64,000 bases of DNA from Rhinopithecus roxellana (GCF_007565055.1 NC_044559.1:43005022-43069021); one strand, 5' to 3'; shown: positions 18,727 to 31,057, counted from the first letter of the stretch. Made by a program: numbers and translations. The notes: generated by a model not told the origin, from the sequence alone.

Positions 18727-20178
18727 AATGGCACCCAGCTATGTTGCCTTTGGAACTAGCAGTAAGAGAAATGAAAGAAAGCTGCTGTACCGGTGGCTGC
18801 AAATACCAATTGGACCATTGAGTACAAAGGCACTTTCCCCTTGATCAGTGGTGTGTTGTAATGCTGCTTTCATTTTCGAAGGATGCCCATGGCACTTGTC
18901 CTGGGGTGGTTGTAGGGCACTTAGTTGGGAATCATTTTGTGTCCTGATGAAAAAAAATTGGAAGGTAAAAGCTAGACTGTACTGTGATTTATAGAGGGCT
19001 GTAATTGGGAGAACATGACGTGAGTTGGCCAGCCCATTTAATATAACTCATGATTTGGCAAATGATCTTCCGACTTATTTTAAATGAAAAGCAATTGGTT
19101 TTATTTTATTGCTTTTCCTTTTTATTCTGTTGTTTTGCTTTCCTTAAATACACCACTGGTATAACTTTCCAAATCACCTGACTTGAGTAGAAAAAAGGAA
19201 AATGAAATGTTTTACTGAGCTTGATTTTAGCAGGTGTCACATTTCAGTAATTGAAAGCTCATTTCCAATGGTTTACTTGATTAACTAATTTCCCAAGAAA
19301 TATTCTTTCACCTCTGACCATATTAGCCAACTCTGTGCAGTTAACACAAACCTGAAGAAGCCATACAAATTATACCTACTGGTCTCAGAAGCACCTAAGT
19401 TTGCTTTTCCAATGTTGTAACGAAGTACCTTTCATCCCCTTTATAGGACTCTGTTATAGGCTATTGCAGTAATTTAAAACCTATGTACCTAGACTCCTGA
19501 CCTTGTTATAACATCACTTTATAATTCTCAAAATACTTGGCTCTTGAAGATTTTCTTAGCACCAGCCATGTATTCTTAAAGAGCCCAGACAATTTGTCTT
19601 CAGTGTTATATTACCCTCCTCAGCTGCTAAGACCTAACATTCTCATTGAATTGTCTGACAAAAAATCCTTCAGTTCCTTCATCATTTCACAGGCTAACAT
19701 GGCATTCAGTTATTAGCATTCTCCAGGTAAAGAAATACCCTTGCACGGAATAGTAGCAATGTATGCCTTCATCAAGCTTTGGATATAGAAGCAGCTCCTC
19801 TTGCTGGGTTCATAGTTAGTTCATCAAAATTGCTGGTGATGTGGAGAAACACAGCTTTCCATATGTGACTCTAGCATAAAGGTGATCATGGAAACGGAGG
19901 ACAAGTATACCAATAAGCTTCTCAACACAATACCTTTTGTTGCTCCTGTTCATCAGGTGAACATTGACCTCAGTTGCTAGTAGACGTCTAGAATGGGCAT
20001 TGTTTGTTGAGAGCTTGTTATTTGGTAGCTTGGCTTTCTGGTCCCTTTAGTTATACTAATATAATATATATTGTTAATTGAGTACTGTTAGAATGTGGAA
20101 TTCACCTTTGCATTGCTTAACTTTGCAATAGGACATGCTATCTCCAAACATCCTGTACTTGTGTTGCCAACCATTACC
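18727..20178. other. Intergenic DNA, no feature recognised
   Basis: The stretch is mostly unique and AT-rich, with no clear repeats or genes. A T-rich segment at 19090-19150 is unremarkable. Confidence 0.6.
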
Positions 20179-20194
20179 CAGGGTTTTGCTTTTG

Positions 20195-20504
20195 TTTATT
20201 TGTTTGTTTATTTATTTATTTTTGAGACAGAGTCTTGCTCTGTCGCCCAGGCTGGAGTGCAGTGGCACGATCTCGGCTCACTGCAAGCTCCGCCTCCCAG
20301 GTTCTTGCCATTCTCCTGCCTCAGCCTCCTGAGTAGCTGGGACTATAGGCGCCTGCCATCATGCCCGGCTGACTTTTTGCATTTTAAGTAGAGATGGGGT
20401 TTCACCGTGTTAGCTGGGCTGGTCTCGATCTTCTGACCTCGTGATCCACCCACCTCGGCCTCCCAAAGTGCTGGGATTACAGGCATGAGCCACGGCGCCC
20501 GGCC
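20195..20504 (-). mobile_element. Full-length Alu with 16-bp target duplication
   Basis: A TTTA-rich tail precedes GAGACAGAGTCTTGCTCTGTCGCC, and the element ends GGCGCCCGGCC. CAGGGTTTTGCTTTTG flanks it perfectly at 20179-20194 and 20505-20520. The segment TCTCGATCTTCTGACCTCGTG suggests a young AluY or AluS copy. Confidence 0.97.
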
Positions 20505-20520
20505 CAGGGTTTTGCTTTTG

Positions 20521-22679
20521 ACTCAACTCTAAAGCTATTTAAAAGTTAGATCAATTGCATTTATATGGACTCCATTGACACACAATATGATAAATTGACA
20601 TGATAGGAAAAAAATCAAATGAGATTACAGAGGATATCCTAACTCCTAAATTGTGAATTCTTTATAGATTTTAACACTTTGTTAATAGTAGTTGTGATAT
20701 TTGACCTATATATTGAACAAGACCTCTGCGTGGAAGCACTTGACTAGCTGTCTGCATTACTGAGGTTGGACACATTTAATATTTCTAAGAAAACACTTTT
20801 TGGCTGAAAACAATAAATCAGTTTGATTTACCCAAGACCTCCCATTCAGAATAACCCTATGGAAACATGCAGGGAAACTAACCTATGCGGATGAACTGGG
20901 AAATAATTGGAGTAATGCAAAATTTAAATTTGAACTTTTAATTGGGTCAAGACAAAATTTTAATTTGGCCACTAGCCAAAACTTTAGCAAAGGTTTTCTT
21001 ATTCACTTTTGACTCCAAAACAAATAGAGCTCAAGAAAAACGTTTCTCTTTTGGGCCGTGTTTAGATTTCTTTGGCCAACATTCCTGATCAATTTCATCT
21101 TTTTAATCTAAACTGGCTTCTCCCTGATTAGAGCTTAGTAAAATGGATGAGAAGAAGAAATAAGATTAAGGGAAGTTGTTTTTAATACCTGTTGCTATAA
21201 GCATCTAGTTATTGATTTGGAATTACGAGGACAGATATGCTTGTAAAAGGTCCTACTTTTGGACAACTCAGGAGAACCTGGTAAGAGAAGGAAGAGGACT
21301 TGCTGGGCAGATTGACAGCTGTGCCAGAGTATGAGCCGATAAGATTTGTGGGTGGAATTGTCATTGCTTTTGTGAGACAGGGATTAATCTTTGTTTTTAT
21401 TAGCTCTCCAAAAATAGAGATAAAGTTCAGGAATTGGAAACTGAAGAAATCAGTTTGAAACAGGCCTCCTCTGAGCTATTTTGAAACCTGCTGAATGTGG
21501 TTCTCTCAACCCTTTGGACATCCAGGAATTGATACCTAAAAAGCTTCTTAAGGCTCAGCCTCTTAACTGGATGCTGAGGGCCTCTGAGAAAACATGGAGT
21601 CATGGCTGTTCTAATGGAGTCATCCATCACTGCTAACTGCTTGCTGGAAAAAATAGGGGTCTTTCACAAGAGCCTCATAACCTTCAGGGATTAGAAGCCT
21701 GTGCCAGGCTGAATGTTACAGTGGCATGCCATTGAAGGTCTTCTCTTGACCACTGCTTACAGGTAATCATGAAGGTCTGTAATTCAGGGCATATGGTGTC
21801 TTCTCTTTTTGCTCTGTTTCTCTCTCACTTCTTTCTTTGTGTGTCCTTTCCTTCTTTCCTTCAATCAATAAACAGTAAAAGGCATTTGTGCACAGTTTGA
21901 CTTAGGAAAATGTGGCTGGTGGGGTTTTGAAATAGTTGTTTGCTACTCCATTATGCCATTTGGTCCAGGTGGTGGTAGGTGGCAATGGATAAATGAGCCT
22001 GTTGGCATGCCCACAAGCCCAAGAGTTGGATCTGATCTAGCATGCATATGCCATGAAGGAATTGTGTCTTTTGAAGGCATGATGACACGGCCCATTTTAC
22101 TTACAGTGCAGTGAAACCTTGAAACACACGTATTGTGGAGAGAATCTTCCAGGCAGCAGCTTAGGACATGCGCTTATCCTCACTTGTAGGCCCAGTTCAG
22201 GTTTATCTGAACATGGAGTTTCAGAAGATAGTAGGTATTTGGGGACACCACCAGGTGTTAAAATTGCATATTAATCAGGTGGTTACTGGGATACTGTATA
22301 GATTTTTCAAGTCTAGTAATTTTGGAGGGAAGAAGATGGGAAAATATTGTGAGTTTGTTCTTGAAATTTCCATTCTGAAATAAGACTTCATAAGAGAATG
22401 TAGGGTAGTGATAATAGCTTTGGGCTAGTTGTTAGGAGACATGTGGCTTGGGAGATCATGCTTGAAGACCTTGAGTTACCTTCTGACCATATCTCAGTCA
22501 TGATTTTAATCACATCCTCAGCCATTTGAATTATTTAGTATCTTTTTGAGATTACATATTTTACTCCTAATTATATGACAAAGATATATACCATGAAATA
22601 TTTATCATGTAATTATGATGAAAATGTGCAGTCTCCCCAAAGATGTGAATAATCACTTTAAGTATTCTATATTTAATTA
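20521..22679. other. Intergenic DNA, no gene recognised
   Basis: Mostly unique sequence. CT-rich DNA occurs at 21800-21865. Open frames at 21427-21630 and 22168-22383 have no recognisable content. Confidence 0.6.
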
Positions 22680-22686
22680 AAGGAGT

Positions 22687-23182
22687 CTGGTGGACTGTGC
22701 TGGGTCAACTTGGTTAAGCTGAGAACTACATTTCCCAGCGTCCCCTTCCCTTTATGCTTCCGAGTTAGAGCTGGCCAAAAGGGGAACACACACAGACAGG
22801 GAAGGCTGAAGAAACATGGTGGCCATTTATCTTTGGGGTTTCTTGGCTGTCAGATGCAGTGATGGATGGTTGCAGAGGTGCCTGATAGAGTTTAACTTCT
22901 CTTTACTCGTTGGCTTTGCCCAAGGGCCTGCCACCAGATGCTTGGCTGCAGTCCCACAGGACATTAGCTACACAGCCTTTCCTCAGATCCTTTTTGCAGT
23001 TCTGTGGTGGCTAAATGTGCCTGACCTCTCTGACTGTGCTTGCCGAACCTCCAGCACCCCATCCAGACCTTCATGCCTCCCCCACAGCTCCTCCCACAAC
23101 TACAAGGTCAGATTCCTATAATAAAGCCCTATTCCATGAGCTCCTGGAACTCTGCTTCCCTGTCTGAACCCTGACTGGATAC
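22687..23182 (+). mobile_element. LTR-like interspersed repeat (family not named)
   Basis: The element runs from CTGGTGGACTGTGCTGGGTC to ACCCTGACTGGATAC and is flanked by AAGGAGT at 22680-22686 and 23183-23189. It carries an AATAAA near 23121 ahead of its 3' end and an ACTACATTTCCCAG motif near its 5' end. I recognise the pattern as a dispersed human repeat but not its name. An open frame of 101 codons inside has no known domain. Confidence 0.55.
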
Positions 23183-23685
23183 AAGGAGTAAGAGAGTTAC
23201 AGGCAAGTGTGAACGAAGTCTGTTCAAAAGGGCTTTCGTTCTTTCAAAGCCTTTTGCTTTTAAAGTTGTTGTGAAGGGCAAATGTTTAGAGGTGGATGAA
23301 GGTGCTAAAACCCTTCAGCTCCTGTGGTCTCTAGAACATAATGAGAGTCTTTTTCATATGAAGATGATCCTTCTGACCTTCCACCATTTCTGAAGGTGGA
23401 TTTGTGCTGATCAGACAAATTCAGATTTGTGAAACCTAGAACAGAATGAATACTCACCGCACATCTATTTCTGTCCTTCATCCCTTTGTCTCTCTTTCCC
23501 TCTTATATGACCCTTATGCTTTTAGGACTTGTGGGGATTTTTTATTAGAGGTGCAGGTTTTAGCTAGACCAGGAATACAGGAAATCCAAGCCCTTGACCT
23601 CACTCAGGAACATGCCTTAATGTGCTTAGCTCACCAACCACCACAGTATCCACTTTGTGGATCACATTTTGTTTTCCTAAAAGAT

Positions 23686-23780
23686 TCATTCATTTGTCCA
23701 TCCATCCATCCATCCATCCATCCATCCATCCATCCATCCATCCATCCATCATCCATTCACCCATCCACCCATTCATTCAT
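23686..23780 (+). repeat. TCCA microsatellite
   Basis: About 13 nearly uninterrupted TCCA units (23697-23749) are followed by degenerate CATC/CATT units. Open frames reading IHPSIHPS and similar are artefacts of this repeat. Confidence 0.95.
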
Positions 23781-23819
23781 CTCTTGAACCTAACATTTCT
23801 GACTTAGTCTTGGACATAG

Positions 23820-24055
23820 CATTGAGTTTAGGAAGCTGGGCTCTATAGTAGACCTATCAGGCTTGAATGCAGGTGCTGTAACTCCCTAGCTATGGGATTT
23901 TGGATCATTATTTAACTTCTGAGCCTTGTGTTCTTACTCTTTAAGTCATGATGATAACAGTGCCTATTGCATAGGGTTGTTATATGCATTAGGTGAGATA
24001 GCAGATATGAAGTGATTAACCCTATGCACAATGTTAATTGCTGTTATTGTTATTA
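23820..24055 (+). repeat. MIR relic
   Basis: GGCTTGAATGCAGGTGCTGT, then CTATGGGATTTTGGATCATT, then CATAGGGTTGTTATATGCAT follow the MIR order over nearly its whole length. Confidence 0.8.
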
Positions 24056-25052
24056 TTCAAAGATGAATCACATGTGACCTTTGCCTTCAAGAAACGTATA
24101 GTTTACTGGGATGGGACAGGCATATAAATCAGCCAAGTGGCCTGAGGCTTAGAGGAAGGAGGCATCAGTTAGTGCCACTTAGAAAGAAGCCCTCTTTTCC
24201 TGACCGTGAAAGGGATGTGAATAAGCAAACACATTAGAATAAGTTCCAAAGTCGCCCAAAGTCATTTCCAGTTCCCTCATATGTCATTTCCTTTGAGTTG
24301 TCATACATTTTTGTATTTGCTTCTTTCCCTTTATGTAAGCAGGCATTTTCTCTCTTAAGCCTAGAGATATTGGAGTTTTAGTGGATGAACATTACGTAGA
24401 TACATATAAAATGTAAATACTTTGCATAATCATTGTGAAAATCATTGTTAAGGAAAAAGTTTCCCAAGCTATCGCTTTGCCACCATAATCTCTGCACTGG
24501 GGCTCTTTCAGTCCTGGACTAAGCCCCTTTTTGGGGATGGTACCCAAAGCCACAGAACTATGTACATGACCCCTCTCCACCCCCAACACCTCCCTAATAT
24601 ATTTTAGTGGACACCAGATGGATACTTGACTCAAGGGCATTTGATTTCCTGGTTGGCCTGAAGATAGTGACCTTGGACTTCTGTTGTCCTTCTCAAGAAA
24701 GGTGAGCTGGATCAACTGGAATTCATTCCTAGGGCACTAAAGAGACTGAACCCATTGGTAGTGGTCTTTGCAGCTAGGTGGAGGATCCTGTGGATATGGG
24801 GGCTGGGGAAGCCACTTCTTGTCCACATGCAAGCAGGTGAGAAAGTTGAGAAGGGAGCAGAGGTGTGCATTGAGCAGAGACCATGAGGCCCCTGAGAAAT
24901 GGAGGTCTTACCTTCACTGAGACTTGGTCTAGAGATACGTTTTGTAATGGCATCTAGGCTATATTTTCTAGTACACATCCTGCATACCTAACTTTGTTGG
25001 GTATACAGAAACATACCCTTTGTTGGGAAACATACTTTTGGTTGGGTATGCA
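24056..25052. other. Intergenic DNA, no gene recognised
   Basis: Sequence around 24080-24150 weakly resembles L2. A local direct repeat of TTGTTGGG and GGTATACAGA units appears at 24990-25050. Open frames at 24392-24978 are incidental. Confidence 0.55.
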
Positions 25053-25087
25053 GATCCTGTAGAACTGGGATACAATTCTACAGGATC
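25053..25087. repeat. Perfect 12-bp hairpin
   Basis: GATCCTGTAGAA (25053-25064) and TTCTACAGGATC (25076-25087) are exact reverse complements around an 11-nt loop. Confidence 0.9.
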
Positions 25088-25138
25088 ACTTGTAGGGCTT
25101 TTTTCTCTTCTGCATCGTAGTTAAAGATCAATTGGCTA

Positions 25139-26142
25139 AAAATTGACAAATGTGATCTAATTAAACTGAAGAGCTCTGCACAGCAAAAGAAACTATCATT
25201 AGTGAACAGGCAACCTACATTTGCCATCTATCCATCTGACAAAGGGCTAATATCCGGACTCTACAAAGAACTTAAACAAATTTACAAGAAAAAACAACCC
25301 CATCAAAAAGTAGGTGAAGGATATGAACAGACACTTCTCAAAAGAAGACATTTATGAGGCCAAAAAACATGTGAAAAAAAGCTCATCATCACTGGTCATT
25401 AGAGAAATGCAAATCAAAACCACAATGAGATACCATCTCATGCCAATTAGAACGGCAATCATTAAACAGTCAGGAAACAACAGATGCTGGAGAGGATGTG
25501 GAGAAATAGGAATGCTTTTACACTGTTGGTGGGAGTGTAAATTTGTTCAACCATTGTGGAAGATAGTATGGCAATTCCTCAAGGATCTAGAACCAGAAAT
25601 GCCATTTGACCCAGCAATCCCGTTACTGGATATATACCCAAAGGATTATATATCATTCTACTATAAAGACATATGCACATGTATGTTTATTGTGGTACTG
25701 TTTGCAATAGCGAAGACTTGAAATCAACCCAGATGCCCATCAATGATAGACTAGATAAAGGAAATGTGGCACATATATACCATGGAATATTATGCAGCCA
25801 TAAAAAAGGATGAATTCATGTCCTTTGCAGGGACATGGATGAAGCTGGAAACCATCATTCTCAGCAAACTAACACAGGAACAGAAAACCAAACACCACAT
25901 TTTCTCACTCATAAGTGGGAGTTGAACAATGAGAACACATGGACACAGGGAGGGGAACATCACACACCAGGGCTTGTTGAGGGGTGGGGGTTAGGGGAGG
26001 GATAGCATTAGGAGAAATACCTAATGTAGATGATGGGTTGATGGGTGCAGCAAACCACCATGGCACACGTATATCTGTGTAACAAATCTGCATGTTTTGC
26101 ACATGTATCCCAGAACTTAAAGTATAAAAATAATAAAAAATT
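25139..26142 (+). mobile_element. 5'-truncated L1 (L1PA/L1PB-like) 3' end
   Basis: This is about 1 kb of primate L1: the end of ORF2 followed by the 3' UTR with its G-rich run near 25975-26000 and an A-rich tail. AATTGGCTA flanks it at 25130-25138 and 26143-26151, marking the insertion. Confidence 0.95.
25141..25721 (+). pseudogene. L1 ORF2 C-terminal fragment
   Basis: The frame from 25314 to 25721 keeps the typical ORF2 C-terminal motifs, such as HCWWECK and a PFDPAIPLL stretch. The reverse transcriptase and endonuclease parts are absent, so the fragment is dead. Confidence 0.9.
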
Positions 26143-26151
26143 AATTGGCTA

Positions 26152-26544
26152 TTAATCACCAGATATATGCTATTCCGTTTAAGTTTTGGAGCTTTATTTT
26201 TGGAGGTACAAACCCTACCCCTTTGTAAGGCAATCCAATCTTGCGCCTTCAGCATTTAATGTGTGCCACAGTTCAAAGAGGACCAGTTGGGTGTGTGCTC
26301 TGCATGGTTCCCACTGGGAGAAGAATTTTGTCAATAACTGGGAAGCAACAAGTTCATGTGAGAACTGCAGCATGACTTATGAAGACCCTCTTCAGGGAAG
26401 CTCCCATTTTCTGAAGCATGTGGGTGCTGTCTCAGTGAGCAAAGTGGAGCTTGCACTGAGGTTTTACCAGAAAGAAAATCGAAGCAGCACAAAGAACATC
26501 TTGAAGTCGTATGACTTGTAGAATGGAAAATTCCCAATCAGGCA
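26152..26544. other. Unique intergenic DNA
   Basis: No repeat was recognised. The + strand holds a 111-codon open frame (26186-26521) with no known domain. It sits between an L1 and a MIR and is most likely chance. Confidence 0.5.
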
Positions 26545-26750
26545 GCCCATGGCTCGAATCTTAGCTTTGCCAGTGATTAGCTATGTTATTCTGGGCAAAT
26601 TTTCTAAGTCCTAGGCTCCAGCTGCCTCATTTGTTAAAGAAAACCCAAAATATTGTTAGGAGGATTAAATGAAAATGTTAATATTTAATCCAGTGATAAC
26701 TGGCATATAGTGATAACTCAATACAGGCTAATTATTGATATATTTTAAAA
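26545..26750 (+). repeat. MIR relic
   Basis: GCTCGAATCTTAGCTTTGCC, GTGATTAGCTATGTTATTCT and AGGAGGATTAAATGAAAATG follow the MIR consensus order to CTCAATACAGG. Confidence 0.8.
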
Positions 26751-26975
26751 ATATTATGGCTAGTATTATATATAAATACATTAAATATATGTAAATATAT
26801 ATTAATTTATGTATAATACTAGCCATTATTTGTTTTCAAATAATATATATGGCATATATATATATCTTCAAAAGGAATGTATATGTTTTGTATGTATATA
26901 TCTTCAAAAGCAGTATATATATTTTATAGGTGTGTATATATATACATATATATATATTCCTTTTGAAGATGGTCT
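26751..26975. repeat. AT-rich palindromic tract
   Basis: Two nested hairpins are visible. ATGGCTAGTATTATA near 26756-26770 pairs with TATAATACTAGCCAT near 26812-26826. ATCTTCAAAAGGAAT near 26864 pairs with ATTCCTTTTGAAGAT near 26957. ATATAT runs fill the spaces. A third copy of the ATCTTCAAAAG motif lies near 26899. Confidence 0.8.
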
Positions 26976-27269
26976 TTGGCCAAAGAAGCCAAAAAATGAA
27001 TAAAAATTTCTATTTTTTTTGGGGGGGGTATAGAAATGTCATGTTATTCTGTAACATTAGATTCTTAGGGCATTCATTAAATCTAATACTCTTCCTAATG
27101 GGACAGAACTTTTTATTTCAGGCAGTGCATTATGTAACTACATCTTCCTCATTTCCATTTTATTCTCCAGTCTCTTTCAAAACATAAATTGAGTTATAAA
27201 CTCTGAACTGCTAATGTGGGAGTGGAAGCCCACCTCTGAGGATGCCTACAGTGCTGTGTAGTATTAATA

Positions 27270-28018
27270 AAGTCCCTGCTACTGCAATGAGATGCCATCT
27301 CACACCCATTAGGATAGCCATTATTAAAATTCCAGAAAACAGCAAGTGTGGGCGAGGATGTGAAGAGATTGGAACTCCTGTGCACTGCTAGTAGGATTGT
27401 AAAATGGTGCGGTCTCTACGTAAGGCAGTATAGTGGTTTCTCAAAAAATGAAACAGAATTACCATATGATCCAGCAAGTCTGCCTCTGCCTCTGGGTATA
27501 TACCTAAAGGATTTGAGAGCAGGGACTTGAAGAGATGCTTGTACACTCATCTTCATACAGCATTATTCACAATAGCCAAAAGATAGAAACAACTCAAGTG
27601 CTCATCAATGGATGAATAAATAAAGAAAATGTGGTGTATACACACAATGGAATATTAGCCTTTAAAGAAGGGAACTCCTGACATGCTACAACATGGATGA
27701 ACCCCCTCAGAACAGTATGCTAAGTGAAATAAGCTAGATGTGAAAAGACAAATACTGTATGATTCCACTTATGTGAAGTGTCTAGAGTAATCAAATTCAT
27801 ACAGAGAGTAAAACGGTGGTTGCCAGAGGCTGGGAAAAGGGTGGATTTGGGGAGTTATTGCTTAATGAGTACAGAATTTCTGTTTGGGAAGATGAAAAAG
27901 TTGTGGAGTGGATGGTGATGATGGTTGCACAACTATGTGAATGTACTTAATGCCACTGAAATGTACACTTAAAAATGGTTAAAGTAATATATTTTATGTA
28001 CATTTTAACCCACACATC
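27270..28018 (+). mobile_element. L1 (older L1MA/MB class) 3' fragment
   Basis: The end of ORF2 is recognisable from ATGAGATGCCATCTCACACC through the 3' UTR segments GGTGGTTGCCAGAGGCTGGG and AAATGTACACTTAAAAATGG. It is more diverged than the L1 at 25139. Confidence 0.9.
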
Positions 28019-28229
28019 TTAGCAAAGTGTTCAGCACACAGTCTGAATAAACACTGGCTGCCTTAAAAAAAAAAAAAAGGTGGGGGGGGCCTCTTGGGTT
28101 TGCATTGTTATGCCCTGGAGGTATAGCCTCATGACCAAGGTTTGACTGATTTCATTTCCACCTGGATCCACCTAGTCTTACCCCATAGCAAGCAAAATGT
28201 GGCTTTACAGAAATGTAGCAGAGGCCCAT
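28019..28229. other. Short tail segment with A-run
   Basis: A MIR-like end (TCAGCACACAGTCTGAATAA) precedes an A-run at 28066-28078 and a G-run at 28080-28090. The rest is unassigned. Confidence 0.45.
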
Positions 28230-28963
28230 CTCAAAAGTTTTGATGTGAGATATTTCATAATTGTTTGGTTCTACATATTTATAATTTCCACTGAGATTTC
28301 CTCTTTTACCATAAATTACTGAGATATATATTTTTAAGTTTACAAACGTGGGCTATTTTTTATTGCTCATTTATAACTTAATGGCAGTGTAGTCAGAGTC
28401 ATCTGAATGATATCAATTTTTGTGATTTGTTAAGTTTTCCATTGTAACACAATTTTATAAATGGCTTATAATACATCTGCAAATAACTTTATTTGTTAGG
28501 TACAATGTTGACTTTTTATATTCATTAGATTGTTAATTGTGTTATTCTGTTATCTTATGTTCTTATTAAATTTTGACCTACATTATCTATCAATTTTCTG
28601 ATATGTTAAGATCTCTCATTATGTTGATTGGTCAGTTTCTGCTTTAAATTCTGTTCTTGCTTTATGTAATTTGTACTTGTTTTGCTTTAATATTTTTAAT
28701 GTGTGTAATGAATTATATTATTTTGAGGCTGTGTTATTAGTCACATACAAGTTTATAATTGTTAATAATTATTATATCCTCTAGGTGAATTTTTTCCTTT
28801 ATTATTACAAAGTATGCCTCTTCATCCCTATTAATACATTTTGCTTTGCATATCATCTGATGCAATATTCTGTGAGCTTTATTTTGGTTAATATTTGCAT
28901 GTGATATATATTTATGTTTTATTATTTTCAGTCTTTCTTGTGGGTTTTAGGTGTGTCTATTTT

Positions 28964-29261
28964 TTTTTTTTTTTTTTTTGAGACGGAATCTCACTCTGTT
29001 GCCCAGTCTGAAGTGCAGTGGCATGATCTTGGCTCACTGCAACCTCCTCCTCCTGCATTCAAGCAATTCTCCTGCCTCAGCCTCCCTAGTAGCTGGGATT
29101 ACAGGTGCATGCCACCACATCTGGCTAGTTTTTGTATTTTTAGTAGAGATGGGGTTTCAACATGTTGGCCAGGCTGGTCTCGAACTCCTGACCTTAAGTG
29201 ATCTGTCTGCCTTGTCCTCCCAAAATGCTGGGATTACAGGTGTGAGCCACCATACTTGGCC
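28964..29261 (-). mobile_element. Alu nested in the old L1
   Basis: A poly-T head and antisense Alu body end at TACTTGGCC. AGGTGTGTCTATTTT flanks the element perfectly at 28949-28963 and 29262-29276. Confidence 0.97.
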
Positions 29262-30085
29262 AGGTGTGTCTATTTTAAGCATCATATAGCTAGATTAAAA
29301 ATGCAAATGCAGTATAATAATTTCAGTCTTTAAATAGGTGGATTTAATCCATTTAGATTTCTTTGTGATTAGTAATGTATATGAGTTTATTTCTTCAGTT
29401 CTGCTGCTTTATTTAGGTATTTTTACTTACAATGCTTTTGTTTTCTCTTTCTTCCTCCTCTGCCTTTTGTTGGATTGATAGTTTTTCATATTTCTCCCCT
29501 CTTCACCACCTCACTTCTGGCTTGAAAGCTATAGATTGCTAGTTACCTTTAAAGTATTATCCCTCATAATTAACTGTCTATTTTCCACCAAACTCTGTAG
29601 TTATTCAATAATTCTAGCTTCTTTCCAATAGTAACAGTCATTTCTCACATGTTACCTACTCACAGAACACTCCTTTTAACAGTCTTATAATTGCTATTTA
29701 TAGTTTTATTTTTCTTCAATGTTAAAATATCAAAGTTAGCTATTTTTATAGTTCAGCAGTTAATTACTTATATTAATATACTGTGTGTGTATATATCTCT
29801 GCCAATAGTTGCTTTTTACCTTTGAGTTACTTTTTTTCTTGCTGAAATATATCCTTTAGTAATTTTTTGTTTTGTGTGTTTTGTAATGAGAATCTGAGTA
29901 TGTTTTTGTATTCCAGATAATGTCCTTATTTTGTCCTCACTCTCAAAAGATAGTTTAGCTGGATATGAATTCTAGGTTGACAGTTAATTTTCTCTCTGCA
30001 TACTTTTTGTACATCTGTACTTCCTGTTGAGAAGTCTGCGTGAGCCTAACTATGTTCCTTTAGAAGCCATCTTTCTTTCCCTCTG

Positions 30086-30595
30086 TGTGTTAGTTAGGGT
30101 TTGCTCAAGAAAGAAAATCAATAAAATGATGTGTGTGTGTATGTATACATACATACATATATGCAGTTATACATACACATACATACATATATATGTATAA
30201 AGATACTTATTGTAAAGAATTAGCTCATGCAACATGGAGACTTGGCAAGTCTAAAATTTGATAGAGGAGACTGGAGAATCAGGAAAGAGTTGCAGTTCAA
30301 ATCCAAATGTAGTCTGGTGGTAAACAAGGAATAGCCAATGTTGCAAATGAAGTCTGAAGGCAGTCCTACTGGCAGAATTCTCTCTTGCTTGGGGAAGGTC
30401 AGGCCTTTGTTCTGTTCGGGTCTTCAGCAGATTGGATGAGCCCCCACCCATATTATGGAGAGCAATTTGCTTTACTCAAAGTTGATTTAAATGTAAATCT
30501 CATCTAAAAACACCCTCACAGAAACATCTAGAATAATTTCCAAATGTCTAGGTATCCTTGCCCAGCAAAGTTGACACATAAAAGTAGCCATAGCA
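30086..30595 (-). mobile_element. Solo LTR-like element (copy 1)
   Basis: The element starts TGTGTTAGTTAGGG and ends AGCCATAGCA, so it has TG...CA ends, with the 5-bp duplication CTCTG at 30081-30085 and 30596-30600. A TG/TATA/CATA simple repeat lies inside at 30128-30196. It is the same family as 45927-46423 in the opposite orientation. The 5-bp duplication suits ERVL/MaLR LTRs. It has no internal retroviral genes. Confidence 0.8.
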
Positions 30596-31057
30596 CTCTG
30601 GAAGCTAAAATTGTCTTTTTATTCTTTGTATTCTGGAATTTCATTGTGATATGTCTAGTTGTGGATTTATTTTCATATATTCTTGCTTAGTACTGAAAAT
30701 GTAATATACACCTTCAGTTCTTAAAGATTTTCAGCATTTATATTTCTGAATAGTGTTTCCCCACCAGTCCCTACATTCTCTTGTTCTGGTATTCCTGCTT
30801 GGTGAATGTTGGAACCTTATAGTTCTTCCTCCATGTCTCTTAATTGCTCTTCCATATTTTAGTTTTGTTTTCTCTCCATGCTATGTTCTGGATGAGGTCC
30901 TCAGAACTCTCTGCAATTTACTAATTCTCTCTTTGTGTCTAATCCAGAATTTATTTCACCTAGTAAGTTTTCAAAAAAATTCTTGGATTTCTGTTTTATT
31001 TCATATCCACCTCTTCTTGTTTTACATTTGCTTATTTTTGATACATAATTTCTTGAA

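Noticed and set aside
22816..23121. 101-codon frame in the LTR-like repeat
   Set aside because: It lies wholly within an interspersed repeat and shows no viral or cellular domain.
23446..23807. 113-codon frame ending in repeated IHPS
   Set aside because: Its second half is the TCCA microsatellite, and the first half has no known domain.
25314..25721. L1 ORF2-like frame as a functional gene
   Set aside because: It is only the C-terminal part of ORF2 in a 5'-truncated copy, without endonuclease or reverse transcriptase. The same holds for 55923-56309.
26186..26521. 111-codon + frame between an L1 and a MIR
   Set aside because: No domain, promoter or splice context. Its length is within chance for a window of this size.
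28914..29289. Alu-derived open frames (also at 20095-20391, 43230-43721, 47048-47305, 53392-53892 and elsewhere)
   Set aside because: They encode the familiar translation of antisense Alu sequence and are not supported as genes or exons.
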